From: Pseudomonadales bacterium | GTDB taxonomy: Bacteria; Pseudomonadota; Gammaproteobacteria; Pseudomonadales; UBA7239 | NCBI GenBank assembly: GCA_041395665.1 | Contig: JAWLAB010000001.1 | Coordinates: 381,828-445,827 of the forward strand | DNA length: 64,000 bases | Direction of reading: 5' to 3' | Part shown: positions 25,539-35,027 of the stretch, piece after piece | Position numbering within the stretch: position 1 is the stretch's first letter | How the letters are laid out: the number at the start of each line of letters is the position of its first letter | Notes under the pieces: generated by a model | Databases searched by the model: none | What the model saw: the letters and a program-made list of their open reading frames with translations, nothing else | What the model was told of the DNA's origin: nothing | Program-made: the position numbers and the translations under genes

Positions 25539-27195
25539 ATGGAGTGTTTCATCTGATTTTTACAATAATGCGGAATTGGCTATGGCCGCTTATGCGGATT
25601 TGACAGTTGGTGATGTGTGCTTAGCCAAAAAACTGCACTTGAGGATTCTTCTACCGGGATGTCTTCTACTCAGGCGGAGCAGTTTGCTGCGCGTTATTCT
25701 TCGGTGCTTGCTGTTTCGCAGGAAACAGCAGCTGGATTTTCTGCTGCGGTTTTCAAGGATACATCTGGGAATCTGACGGTAGCGATCAGGGGAACAGTGC
25801 CCGATTATGTTGACCTTAACGAGGATGCGTACCTTACAGGTTTCGGCACGGCGTACTACCAGATAAAAGATATGTACAACTGGTGGCAACAATTCTAATC
25901 CACAAGGAGCGCTTGTCGAACAGTTTGATATTCACGTGATGTCTGGAACGCCTCCTGTTGGAGCCGTCAAATTATTTGACACGCTGACAGATAATTATTA
26001 CTTGGTGAGTGTTGGTACCGTAGCTGCTTCAGGACTACTGGCTAATGAAGCTGACCTGAACGGTGTAACCGTCACGGGTCATTCACTAGGTGGCCACCTT
26101 GCTTCGGCGTTTACTGCTTTGTTTAGCGGACAAGTCGATGAGACATACACCTACAATGGCCCTGGGTTTACCAATACAGAAAACAATCGAGCTTTTTGCA
26201 GTACTAGAAGATGTTGCTGTCGACGATGTTGTCATGCCTTCTGATGTGGCTGGTCTGGTAACCGCATACAAGCGAACAACGCTCTACCTGGCGAAAGCCA
26301 AATTGATGTCATCAGCAACCTACACGGTGGAACACCGGGCGCGCTGGTACAGATTGCCATAGAAGACAAGGATTCTTCGGGTGATCTTGGTACAGGTAAT
26401 CACAGCATGATCAATCTGACCGATTCTTTAGCCTTGTTTGATTTACTGGGTACATTGGATGAATCCCTGAGCGTTCCTGAATTCAATACAATTTTCCATA
26501 CATCCAGCAACGACATGGACTCTACGCGCGAGCGTATGCTGGATGCCGTACAAGAAATATTTGGCATCAGCAATTCGCAATAGAAATAAACAATCGTGAT
26601 GCGCTGTATGAAGCTATTTACGCACTAAAAGAATCTGATTCCTACACCGCTCTCTCATCAACAACGCCAGCGGTAATCCTCTACAAATATTACAGTATCA
26701 CAAGCAGCAATAGATTTCGGCACATTTCTCAGTCTCTATCAGTTGTCACCAGTTTTTATTTCGGGCTCTGCGTTACAAGAGACGAATCAAAGTCTGTATG
26801 AGCAATGGTCTTCTGGCGAGTTCTCATCGCAATATATCGAAGACCGCATTGCGCTACTCAGTGCGAAACTCGGCGCCAATATCACAGACACCGATTACAG
26901 CGATGTGCAGAACGGCACTTATTTCGTCGACAGTACAAACAATTTAGTGATTGGCGAAAAGGACGACGGATTTCTTGCGCAAGACAACAAACAAATCCTA
27001 TTCGGAGCGGAATCTTCCGACACTCTCACCGGCGGCAACAACAGCGATCATCTCTACGGCGCAGGCGGCAGCGATTATTTATCCGGCGGCGCTGGCAATG
27101 ATTATCTCGAAGGCGGTGCCGGTGATGACATTATTGATACTAGCCGAGATAACAATTTTGCCGAAGCATATTTTTTAAAAATCCAAGCTTATTGA
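25539..27195 (+). pseudogene. RTX lipase, copy 2, multiply frameshifted
   Basis: Pieces in different frames rebuild a homologue of the copy-1 lipase. These are AELAMAAYADLTVGD near 25575; an open piece 25617-25898 with TVAIRGTVPDYVDL; another, 25936-26244, with the elbow GHSLGGHLAS near 26077; a frame near 26285-26580 with NHSMINLTDSLALFDLL and EIFGISNS; and the open piece 26743-27195 with MSPVFISGSALQETNQ, QYIEDRIALL and RTX repeats LYGAGGSDYLSGGAGNDYLE. At least five indels separate them. The 3' end lacks the tail seen in copy 1. If the indels are sequencing errors, this is a second live lipase with only partial identity to the first. Confidence 0.7.
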
Positions 27196-27290
27196 TTCGT
27201 TAAAAATAGCAGCGTGATGATTTGGTGCCACAATTGACCAGTCGTTTTATAAAAAGTTGATGGCATGGGATTTACTATGAGAAAAAAACT

Positions 27291-28094
27291 ATGTTTTGGA
27301 TGATAGCCTTTACACTAATTACTGGGTATCTATTGTTGCTTGGCTTGATAACTGTGCTCGCAGGGCTTGTGGCAAAGCATAATGGCCTACTAGTTGTGCG
27401 CTCACGCTGTATTTCCTTTGTGGCTACTGTTGGCATAACGGCTTCAATTTTCTCATGGCATTGGTTTATCAATCCACTTCCAAGTGATGAATACATGATT
27501 GAGCATCTTGAACAAAACAGAGACGAATATGATGAACTGATAGCTGGATACATTGAGGCAAAGCAACGTGGCAATGATGCCATGAAATCTTGGCTTACAT
27601 CCCCACGAAAAGTGGCATTACAGCATAAAGTACAAGCGCGTGATGAACGAGTTAATCCCGAAGAAAGTCAATGGCATGGTGGAATAGAGGTAAATTCTGG
27701 GTTGGGCGATAGAAAAAAAATAGTCTATTCAATGGAGTTTCATTTAGCAGGCGCCACTACACGTTCTATTCGTGAGGGTTCAACTATTTGGAAGAGTTAT
27801 TGGTATTTTCCTGAAGCTCAGCCCTTAACTAGTGGTAAATCACTATGCCCTTCTGGTTCTGGAAAACAATGCCTTGGGAAAATGAATATTGAGGTGTTGC
27901 CCTCGCTGAATAATTATCCCTTGTTTTCAGGGTTTCTGGCGACCGTGAACGCTGGTGTGGTAGTTACATGCGCCAGATGGATGAGCACTGGTTTCTTGCA
28001 TTTAGCAAGGCTTGCCTATAACTTTTTGTCAATTATCATGGAAAGATATTATGAATACAGAAGTTTTTTATTCTTCATCCACTGCGCAAGGTGA
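27291..28094 (+). CDS. Hypothetical membrane protein before large RTX gene
   Basis: The 267-residue frame starts with two hydrophobic helices (about 2-26 and 38-58) and then a soluble, charged domain with EYMIEHLEQNRDEYDELIAG and SMEFHLAGATTRSIREGS. I do not recognise the family; it is not a copy of the protein at 22818. It occupies the same position, immediately upstream of an RTX gene. The frame runs 44 bases into the next gene; a shift near 27960 would end it at 28021 with MDEHWFLAFSKACL, which may be the true C-terminus. A partner or protection role is inferred only from position. Confidence 0.55.
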   Translation: MFWMIAFTLITGYLLLLGLITVLAGLVAKHNGLLVVRSRCISFVATVGITASIFSWHWFINPLPSDEYMIEHLEQNRDEYDELIAGYIEAKQRGNDAMKSWLTSPRKVALQHKVQARDERVNPEESQWHGGIEVNSGLGDRKKIVYSMEFHLAGATTRSIREGSTIWKSYWYFPEAQPLTSGKSLCPSGSGKQCLGKMNIEVLPSLNNYPLFSGFLATVNAGVVVTCARWMSTGFLHLARLAYNFLSIIMERYYEYRSFLFFIHCAR

Positions 28095-28614
28095 ATATAG
28101 CGCAGCTGCTATAAATTACATTTCCAATTCATTCAGTGATGGAGAAACTGTTTTATCCATTGCCGAAGATTATTCTGTTTCGGCAACAGCTATCGCCGGC
28201 GCTATGGCGCGAGAATATAATCGCTATGATTTGGTGGATGCTGCCGCTGACACTTATGTCTTGAACAATCCTTTATGGGGAACACATCAATATTGGCTGG
28301 ATAATTACACGTCTGTCGGTGGTGATAATGGGTACATTCCTAGTATCACGGACAAAGCAACCAATGGCTGTTATAACGACATAGGGTATGGCAACATCAA
28401 AATGGCGACGGCCATTCGCTTGATTCGGTCTTATGTCAGTCAACATTCCGGCGATGATCCTCTTAACCTTTTACGGGCAGAGAGAGATTACTCTCAGCAT
28501 TATGAATTTCTTGCGGCTGACCTTGCTGTACAAAATAACTCGCTCACCGCCAAACTCTACGCCGTCATGGTCGGAGAGGCGGAAGATTTTTTCGCAATAT
28601 GCTTACGGCAATGA
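28051..28614 (+). CDS. Large RTX protein, N-terminal domain piece
   Basis: ATG 28051, preceded by GGAAAG, opens 187 residues with SVSATAIAGAMAREYNRYD, YNDIGYGNIKMATAIRLIRS and LAADLAVQNNSLTAKLYAVM. This differs from the lipase heads. The helical pattern around AMAREY and DIGYGNIKMAT is reminiscent of lysozyme-like domains found in some large secreted proteins, but the assignment is weak. The frame breaks at a T-run near 28585; with one more T it continues QYAYGNEWDGLPQ. No signal peptide is present, as expected for type I export. Confidence 0.55.
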   Translation: MNTEVFYSSSTAQGEYSAAAINYISNSFSDGETVLSIAEDYSVSATAIAGAMAREYNRYDLVDAAADTYVLNNPLWGTHQYWLDNYTSVGGDNGYIPSITDKATNGCYNDIGYGNIKMATAIRLIRSYVSQHSGDDPLNLLRAERDYSQHYEFLAADLAVQNNSLTAKLYAVMVGEAEDFFAICLRQ

Positions 28615-29478
28615 GTGGGATGGGTTGCCGCAAGAATTTAAGGATTCGCTGTATGTCACTTACTGCGTGTTGGGAAGAACAAAAGTTCTTGAGCGTTACA
28701 GCGAAACTGTTGCCGCAGGCGTACCATATGACCGGTTCCCGGTATTGGTGATTCAGGTGGAATGACGCATTTGCTGAACGCTTCTGCCATTGGAAATGCA
28801 TTGGGCGCTCCCTATGCAAACTACGGCGATGGTGTTGTTGCAGGCATATCAAATTTTCTCAGTACACCGAAGGCGCAGATGGCTATGCTTTCCGCTATGC
28901 GCTGTATAACTTGCGTCCTGTTGCGCTGACCGCGCTGGATTATTCGAGCAGAAATCCAGATGGTGTTTTTAGATGAACTGACATCGCAATGGTTGGAAGA
29001 CCGGCAACAGATGTTGTCACTGAGTATTTCAGGAGGCAGCAGCGACACATCCTATATAGATTTCATCACTTGGCAGAAAGACAACATTATTGGAGCAGGC
29101 GATAAACAAATCCTCTTCGGCGCAGAATCGTCCGACACTCTCACCAGCAGCAACGCCAACGACCACCTCTACGGCGCAGGCGGCAGCGATTATTTATCCG
29201 GCGGCGCTGGCAATGATTATCTCGAAGGCGGTGCCGGTGATGACGAGATTGAATGCAGGCACAGGTTTTGATCGCATCAATGGCGGCATGGGCAACGTGC
29301 TTATCTCATCGACAGCAATTTTGGCGATGTGATGATTGCGGGCGTTGGGACGGCGGCAGCATTTCTTTATTGAGTGGAATAACTTTTCGTCGCGTGGGCG
29401 ATGGTGAAGCTAACACCGATGGTTTGTACATCGCAGTGGATGAAAATAGCGAGTGGTTGAGCGGCAAAGAAGGCTGGA
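28580..29478 (+). pseudogene. Large RTX protein, frameshifted linker and first RTX repeats
   Basis: The coding sequence of the large RTX protein continues here but switches frame at least five times. The pieces in order are QYAYGNEWDGLPQEF to about 28745; GDSGGMTHLLNASAIGNALG to about 28850; YAFRYALYNLRPVALTALDY to about 28970; an open piece 28960-29271 with LDELTSQWLEDRQQML and RTX repeats LYGAGGSDYLSGGAGNDYLE; then NAGTGFDRINGG and an open piece to 29500 with GGSISLLSGITFRRVGDGEA. Breaks near 28745, 28845 and 28965 lie in C- or T-runs. The linker matches that of both lipases. Confidence 0.65.
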
Positions 29479-30465
29479 GTGTATCGGTTTCTGGCAGCGG
29501 CCACGGTGTCTGTCAAAGATGATCAAAACAATGTACATGTGATTGCGATAGATGATTTCAATATTGCGAGCAATCAATTTGGTATTCAGTTTGAGGAAAT
29601 GGCCGATGTTGAAATGGCGTCGCTTGGCGGTGCGTTTACTGTGCCCAATCGTGGATTTTTAGGCGCGTACACGCCACAAGGTGCAGACAATCCTGTAGAT
29701 GTTTTTCTGCCGAACAATCGCCATGTTGAAAATAATGATCCTAGTATTCCAGAAGCATTGAATGTTGAGCAATACCGTAACAAATCGCTGGTTTATAACG
29801 CTGTAGATTATTGGGGTGAATGGAATGCCGACGATCTGCATTGGGAACCGATAGACAAAAATGGTCCCCCCTCGCCCTATCCAAATCATCCATACGAAAC
29901 ATTAGCGATTGATACCAGTGAGTCGCGTCATGGCAAGGAGATAATGCGCTTTGAAGGATCCAATCAAAATGATGCGCTGTATGGCAAGGATTGGACAAGT
30001 CAGATGCAGGCCATCAAGGATTGGGATGATGCTAATGATCATTACTACCGCTTGAATAGAATTAACGGATTTGATCCGGCAAAACATGGCAACAACGATG
30101 TGTTGTTTGGTTTGAACGGTGACGATTTGATTATCGGTGACGGCAATCAAAGTGTGTTGGAGCAGCAAGCGGGTTCGCAAAAAGGCAATCGTGATATTTT
30201 AGTCGGCGGACGCGGCAGCGATGTTGTTTATGGTATGGGCGGCAACGATATTTTGTTGGGTATGGAGCAATACCGTAGCGGTTGGGGTGCTGCGTCTTTA
30301 GGGCTTACTTACAATCCTAATAAATATGCGTCGCTTGCAGAGGCAATTTTTAATAACGCCTTTTTGTACGACCCAGAGACGCAACAAGAAACACAAATTG
30401 TTATCACGCTGGAAGACAAGGACGAAAAAATTACCTCAATGGTGGTGATGGCAATGATGTGCTAG
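29479..30465 (+). CDS. Large RTX protein, middle piece
   Basis: This 328-residue open frame continues the RTX protein from the upstream pieces (SGSGAATVSVKDDQNNVHVI bridges the break near 29500). It has VIAIDDFNIASNQFGIQFEE, a region rich in Trp and Asn (about 95-170), then RTX-type repeats NNDVLFGLNGDDLIIGDGNQ and DILVGGRGSDVVYGMGGNDI that bind calcium. The frame breaks near 30430, where NYLNGGDGNDVLEGASFSDV continues in another frame through 30466-30603. It has no start of its own. Confidence 0.6.
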   Translation: MYRFLAAATVSVKDDQNNVHVIAIDDFNIASNQFGIQFEEMADVEMASLGGAFTVPNRGFLGAYTPQGADNPVDVFLPNNRHVENNDPSIPEALNVEQYRNKSLVYNAVDYWGEWNADDLHWEPIDKNGPPSPYPNHPYETLAIDTSESRHGKEIMRFEGSNQNDALYGKDWTSQMQAIKDWDDANDHYYRLNRINGFDPAKHGNNDVLFGLNGDDLIIGDGNQSVLEQQAGSQKGNRDILVGGRGSDVVYGMGGNDILLGMEQYRSGWGAASLGLTYNPNKYASLAEAIFNNAFLYDPETQQETQIVITLEDKDEKITSMVVMAMMC

Positions 30466-30603
30466 AAGGCGCCAGTTTTTCGGATGTGATTGACGGCGGT
30501 GATGATAAGGTTGGATTTACGCCGGTGCAGGTTGTGATGTGATTGCTGGCGGCGCAGGTGATGATGAGATCTGTGGTGATTCTTACGCGTATTTTTCAAA
30601 GGG

Positions 30604-33600
30604 TTGGCGTTTAGTGATTTTATAGCACCGGATGAAATCCCTGAAATAGATGACTATAGCCGTGCGCATTTTTATCAAAAATCAGGCGATGAAGTGACAT
30701 TGCGTTATACCTTCAAAGAAAAAATGGATTACAACGATGTGATTGATGGAGGTACGGGCAATGATTTAATTCAAGGTGAAATTGGTGCGGATAACCTTAG
30801 TGGTGGCGCAGGTAATGATGTGTTGTTTGGCGATCGCGTTTTTGGCGCGGGATTTTTTATCGAAGGGGCGCCGCCAAAAAATTTCCAATCACTCGACAAA
30901 AAATTCCATGGTGACGATGTGGTGGATGGTGGTGCGGGCGAAGATTTATTGGTGGGTGGTGGGGGTGCCGATCGCTTGATCGGTGGTGATGGCAACGACA
31001 CGGTGTATGGCGATGTCGGCTTGGACAAGATCGAATACGGCGCAAACACCGCTGACGCGCCAGCACTGCAAGCCAGTGATGAAGGCTGGTGGGGCAATGA
31101 CTTATTGCTGGGCGGCGCGGGCAATGATGCGTTGGTGGGCGAAGGCGGGGACGATCTGTTAGACGGTGGTGCGGGCGATGACCATCTCTACGGCGATTGG
31201 GCAAACTGGCAGATGCAGGCCTACGCCAATGTCGGTGCAAAAACGGGTAACGACACGCTGTACGGCGGCGATGGCAACGACCAGTTGATGGGCAACAGTG
31301 GTGACGATGTGCTGGAAGGCGGCCGTGGCGATGACCGGTTGTACGGTGATTCCTTTGATGGCGCAGGGTTTAGCGGTGAAGGTGATGATGTACTGGTTGG
31401 TGGTGTGGGTGATGATTTTCTTTTTGGCGGCGACGGCGAGGATACGCTGACCGGTGGTTCTGGCAATGACCAACTGCAAGGTGGGGCGGGTGATGATTGC
31501 TATGTGATTGGCACCGGGGACGGACAAGACACAATCAGCGATAGCGAGGGTCGAAATACGCTGCGTGTGATGGTGAACAAAGTGGATATTGAGACAGCCG
31601 GTGATGGCAGTTCGGTGGTGTATTTGTCGGCCGATCACAGCCAAGCCGTCGGCTTTGTCGACAGCAGCCTCAGCCATTTTGTGCTGCGTAGCGTAAATAG
31701 CGATAAAGTAGAGCAAAATCAACATATTGCAGCATCTGTCGGCAATGGATCGACGCCCGTATACGCGGTGAATACAGATATGGGCGGCACGGTCAGCATC
31801 AGCAGCGTGGGCGATGCGGGCGTGGCTCTACGCTTAACGGGGGAACAACATACTTTTGTGGCGCCACCTGCCATGACGGTGGATGCGGGTGGCGCGCATA
31901 TCGCGCTGGAACAAGCCGATGGCACTGAGCTCACGGTATCGTTAGAGCGTTGGGATCAAATGGTCGCCGTGACGGACCGCTACGGCTTTGAGCTGGGCTT
32001 TACCTTGGATGCCAGTACAGGGCAAGACGGTGTATTGAACGGGCGTGGTGGCGATGATGTGATAGCAGGCGGTGATAGCGATGAAACCCTGTACGGTAAC
32101 GAGGGCAATGACACACTGAGCGGAGGTGGCGGCAACGACCGTTTGCTGGGTGGTATTGGCAATGATCTTTACTGGTTCGGCGCAACGGATAACGGTAGCG
32201 ACATCGTACAAGATGAGGAAGGCAGCAACCGCCTGCGTTTTGACCATCTCAGCGGTGACCAAGCAGTATTGAATGTACAAGTAGGCACACTAGGTGTGCA
32301 AGTGCTTACATCTTCAGGCGGTTCCGATATTGCAATGCTCGATAACGCCAGCTGGCAGGCGATTACTGCCTGTGAAACGGTGGATGGCGTAGCCATTAGC
32401 CGATATCGCTATCGCGTTGAAGCGGGCGCGAGTGTGAATTTGTCCCCCCGTTTTGTGGACGCAAACAATGTGGTGTTGCTGCCAACGGGCAGCGCATTGG
32501 CAGATTTCTCAGCGGGGCGTTCGCTGGCGGATCCTCAAGACCTGCTGCTGAAATCCAATGACGGCACTTTTATCCGTCTTGAAAACTATTTTGCGGATAG
32601 CGATCGGTGGTCGATTGGCAGTGATAGCGAGACCAGCCAGCCTTTAAGCGCATGGTTGGGCGGCAATCTCGACGATGATTACTCCACCGATTGGTTCCTC
32701 AGCGAGCAGCTCGCCGCAATACAGCCGATGGGTAAAAAAGGTAATACCTTGGGTGATCTACAAAGCGTTGTATTGAATCAGCAGTACCAAGCAGAAAATG
32801 CACGAATCGGCAGCTATACCTTTGCTGGTGTGCGCTCAGAAGTAATTTCACTGGATGGCAGCCCGCTTGTGCTGGGCGCATCCGAGTCAGACACGGTCAG
32901 GCTATCAGAGCGAACACTCGAGGTGGTGGTGCTTGAACCTGTTTACCGCGACTACTATGTGACGGGGCAGGTTTTTAATTTGCCGGTAGATGATCCCGCT
33001 TGGAACAGTCTCGCGGTCAACGGTTATGTCACGCTGCAAGAACACGGCGATGGCACGGCGACTGCCATGGTGTCCGGTCACTATGAGCATCGACAGATAG
33101 ACACAGAAGAGCGAGTCATCACTTACAGCGAAACCATTGCCGATATCACGCGTTCGTTCACGCAATACACAGTCATAGGCAGTGAAGCCGATGATGTACT
33201 GGCAGCTGAAGGGGCTTTTCTCGGCACAGTGGCTGTGGGTGAAGGCAATAACAGCGTGCGCTTAGGCGGCGATCATCAAAACTTGTGGTCGCCGTGGCAG
33301 CCAAGGGGCAGCTTGGCAGCACCGGGCGCATACATAACAACAGGTTCAGGCGATGACTCGCTGGTCGGTACGCGTGGCAATGATGTGTTTAGCGCAGGCG
33401 GCGGCACCAACCAGTTGGTCGGCGGTGCGGGCGACGATGTCTACTATGTTTCTCTGGCCAACGGCAGCAAAACCACTATCACCGATGCAGCGGTGGAAGG
33501 TGTGTATAGCTGGGGTCAAGGCGCAGGCGGTGATGCGCAGGCCGATCCTGCCACGCGCAGGGATGGCAATGATTGGCTCGGTTATTACGCGCCACTCAAC

Positions 33601-35025
33601 AACACGTTGGTATTCACCGAGGCTTTTGATTTATCCGCTGTCACTTACAGCGTTGAAACCATAGCACCAGAAAATAACGGCATTCATTTTGACGCACGCA
33701 GGCCTTATGCCGACTACGGTGATGACGACTGGCATACCGATATCAACACAAAAATCACCCTACATATCGGCGGCGCAGATGTGACTGTACTGACTGGTGA
33801 AGATTGGGCAAGAGATGGTGATGCCGACAGCGGACTTCGTGTGGAGGCCGGTGTACAAACGGTAGTGTTAGCCGATGGTAGTTCAATGCGTTGGGATGAG
33901 TTGCTGAGCCGCGCATCGTTATCAGAAGAGTCACACACACGCCAACATTTAGCGACACAATTATTCACACAAACCTATAACGAAAGTGCGCCAGCCGTTG
34001 TAGCGCTTACGGCACAAGATTTACTCGGTAATTCAATGAGTGATGCAGAAAAATTGCGTTGGCAAATCACTGGTGTAGAAATGATTTCTGGTAATTTTTT
34101 ACCTGATCAATACGATGTCGACGGCGATGGCGATACCACTGATCAAACCTTTTTATTCATAGAAAATTTATGGGGTAGCGGCAAAAATTATGTCGGCTTT
34201 ATGCCAAACACGAGCGCTGGCAATGCCAGCTTTGCTTACACTTTGCAGCGCGATGATGGCTTGATGATTCAATCCACTATGCAAGTGGTGGTGCAAGAAA
34301 ACACCGGCAGCTTAATCGGCAGCGGCAACGCGGATGTGTTGGACGGCGGGCAATCCACCGCAGCACTCACTATCGACGGTGCAAGTGGCGACGACAGAAT
34401 TTTTGACGGTTTTGGCGATGACTTCGTGCAAGGCGGCGCAGGCAACGATGTGCTTTCGTTTGGCAATTGGGCGGATAACGGCAACGATATTTTTGATGGC
34501 GGCGAAGGCAATGACATCTTGGATGCTGGTTGGGGCGAAGATTTTTTAATCGGTGGTGCGGGCAATGATTTATATATTGAAGGCAATTTGTGGTCCGGCG
34601 ATCACACACTGATCGACAATACTGGCGGCGCAGCCGATGATATCGACACTTTGCAAATTGGTCAGCAGGGTTACGGTGTGTGGGATTACCGCACGCTGTG
34701 GTTTACCCGCGAAGGCAATGATTTATTGATTGATCAATTGGATGAATTAGCCGATGGCGAAATTTGTATCCGCGATTGGTATGCAGAAATTGACGATGGC
34801 AGTGGTGTTATCAATACGGTGGGTGAAGGCCGTCTCGATGCGATACAAGTCAAGCAAGATGATGGCGCAATCCTGATGGCAGACACCAACAGCGAAGCGT
34901 TTGAAATGTTGGTGCAAGCCATGGCGCAATTTGGCAGTAAACCCGCCGCCGTGACCGATGTTGTTGCTTCGTTGCAGGACGAGTACAGCGCGGCGTGGCA
35001 GTTAGCAACGCCGCAGGCGGCGTAG
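30604..35025 (+). CDS. Large RTX protein, C-terminal 1473 residues
   Basis: The uninterrupted frame carries three RTX blocks: about residues 40-310 (with GGTGNDLIQGEIGADNLSGG and at least ten nonapeptide units), 490-540 (NGRGGDDVIAGG to LLGGIGND), and 1245-1330 (SGDDRIFDGFGDDFVQGG to FLIGGAGND), plus a shorter one near 920-940. Between them are beta-rich regions without recognised catalytic motifs. The last ~60 residues, low in charge and ending LATPQAA, should hold the type I secretion signal. The first ATG-like codon (TTG) is not a true start: the coding sequence joins the upstream pieces, so the full protein would exceed 2,300 residues. Calcium outside the cell should fold the repeats. Confidence 0.8.
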   Translation: MAFSDFIAPDEIPEIDDYSRAHFYQKSGDEVTLRYTFKEKMDYNDVIDGGTGNDLIQGEIGADNLSGGAGNDVLFGDRVFGAGFFIEGAPPKNFQSLDKKFHGDDVVDGGAGEDLLVGGGGADRLIGGDGNDTVYGDVGLDKIEYGANTADAPALQASDEGWWGNDLLLGGAGNDALVGEGGDDLLDGGAGDDHLYGDWANWQMQAYANVGAKTGNDTLYGGDGNDQLMGNSGDDVLEGGRGDDRLYGDSFDGAGFSGEGDDVLVGGVGDDFLFGGDGEDTLTGGSGNDQLQGGAGDDCYVIGTGDGQDTISDSEGRNTLRVMVNKVDIETAGDGSSVVYLSADHSQAVGFVDSSLSHFVLRSVNSDKVEQNQHIAASVGNGSTPVYAVNTDMGGTVSISSVGDAGVALRLTGEQHTFVAPPAMTVDAGGAHIALEQADGTELTVSLERWDQMVAVTDRYGFELGFTLDASTGQDGVLNGRGGDDVIAGGDSDETLYGNEGNDTLSGGGGNDRLLGGIGNDLYWFGATDNGSDIVQDEEGSNRLRFDHLSGDQAVLNVQVGTLGVQVLTSSGGSDIAMLDNASWQAITACETVDGVAISRYRYRVEAGASVNLSPRFVDANNVVLLPTGSALADFSAGRSLADPQDLLLKSNDGTFIRLENYFADSDRWSIGSDSETSQPLSAWLGGNLDDDYSTDWFLSEQLAAIQPMGKKGNTLGDLQSVVLNQQYQAENARIGSYTFAGVRSEVISLDGSPLVLGASESDTVRLSERTLEVVVLEPVYRDYYVTGQVFNLPVDDPAWNSLAVNGYVTLQEHGDGTATAMVSGHYEHRQIDTEERVITYSETIADITRSFTQYTVIGSEADDVLAAEGAFLGTVAVGEGNNSVRLGGDHQNLWSPWQPRGSLAAPGAYITTGSGDDSLVGTRGNDVFSAGGGTNQLVGGAGDDVYYVSLANGSKTTITDAAVEGVYSWGQGAGGDAQADPATRRDGNDWLGYYAPLNNTLVFTEAFDLSAVTYSVETIAPENNGIHFDARRPYADYGDDDWHTDINTKITLHIGGADVTVLTGEDWARDGDADSGLRVEAGVQTVVLADGSSMRWDELLSRASLSEESHTRQHLATQLFTQTYNESAPAVVALTAQDLLGNSMSDAEKLRWQITGVEMISGNFLPDQYDVDGDGDTTDQTFLFIENLWGSGKNYVGFMPNTSAGNASFAYTLQRDDGLMIQSTMQVVVQENTGSLIGSGNADVLDGGQSTAALTIDGASGDDRIFDGFGDDFVQGGAGNDVLSFGNWADNGNDIFDGGEGNDILDAGWGEDFLIGGAGNDLYIEGNLWSGDHTLIDNTGGAADDIDTLQIGQQGYGVWDYRTLWFTREGNDLLIDQLDELADGEICIRDWYAEIDDGSGVINTVGEGRLDAIQVKQDDGAILMADTNSEAFEMLVQAMAQFGSKPAAVTDVVASLQDEYSAAWQLATPQAA

Positions 35026-35027
35026 AT

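Larger units (their letters stand above)
24960..27195 (+). repeat. Tandem module, copy 2 (decayed)
   Basis: Second copy of the hlyD-end/membrane-protein/lipase unit. GTATTTTCT with the following spacer matches 22734, and both genes are recognisable in pieces across frames. Most breaks are one-base indels. Confidence 0.7.

Noticed and set aside
30730..31500. Short tandem repeats resembling a CRISPR or satellite
   Set aside because: The period is about 27 bases in one open frame and encodes GGxGxDxUx nonapeptides; there are no unique spacers between identical repeats.
30771..31725. Long open frames on the minus strand opposite the RTX repeats (for example 31159-31725)
   Set aside because: They are Pro/His/Ser-rich mirror images of the glycine-aspartate repeats. 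Low stop-codon density there follows from the repeat composition, and no ribosome-binding site or homology is seen.
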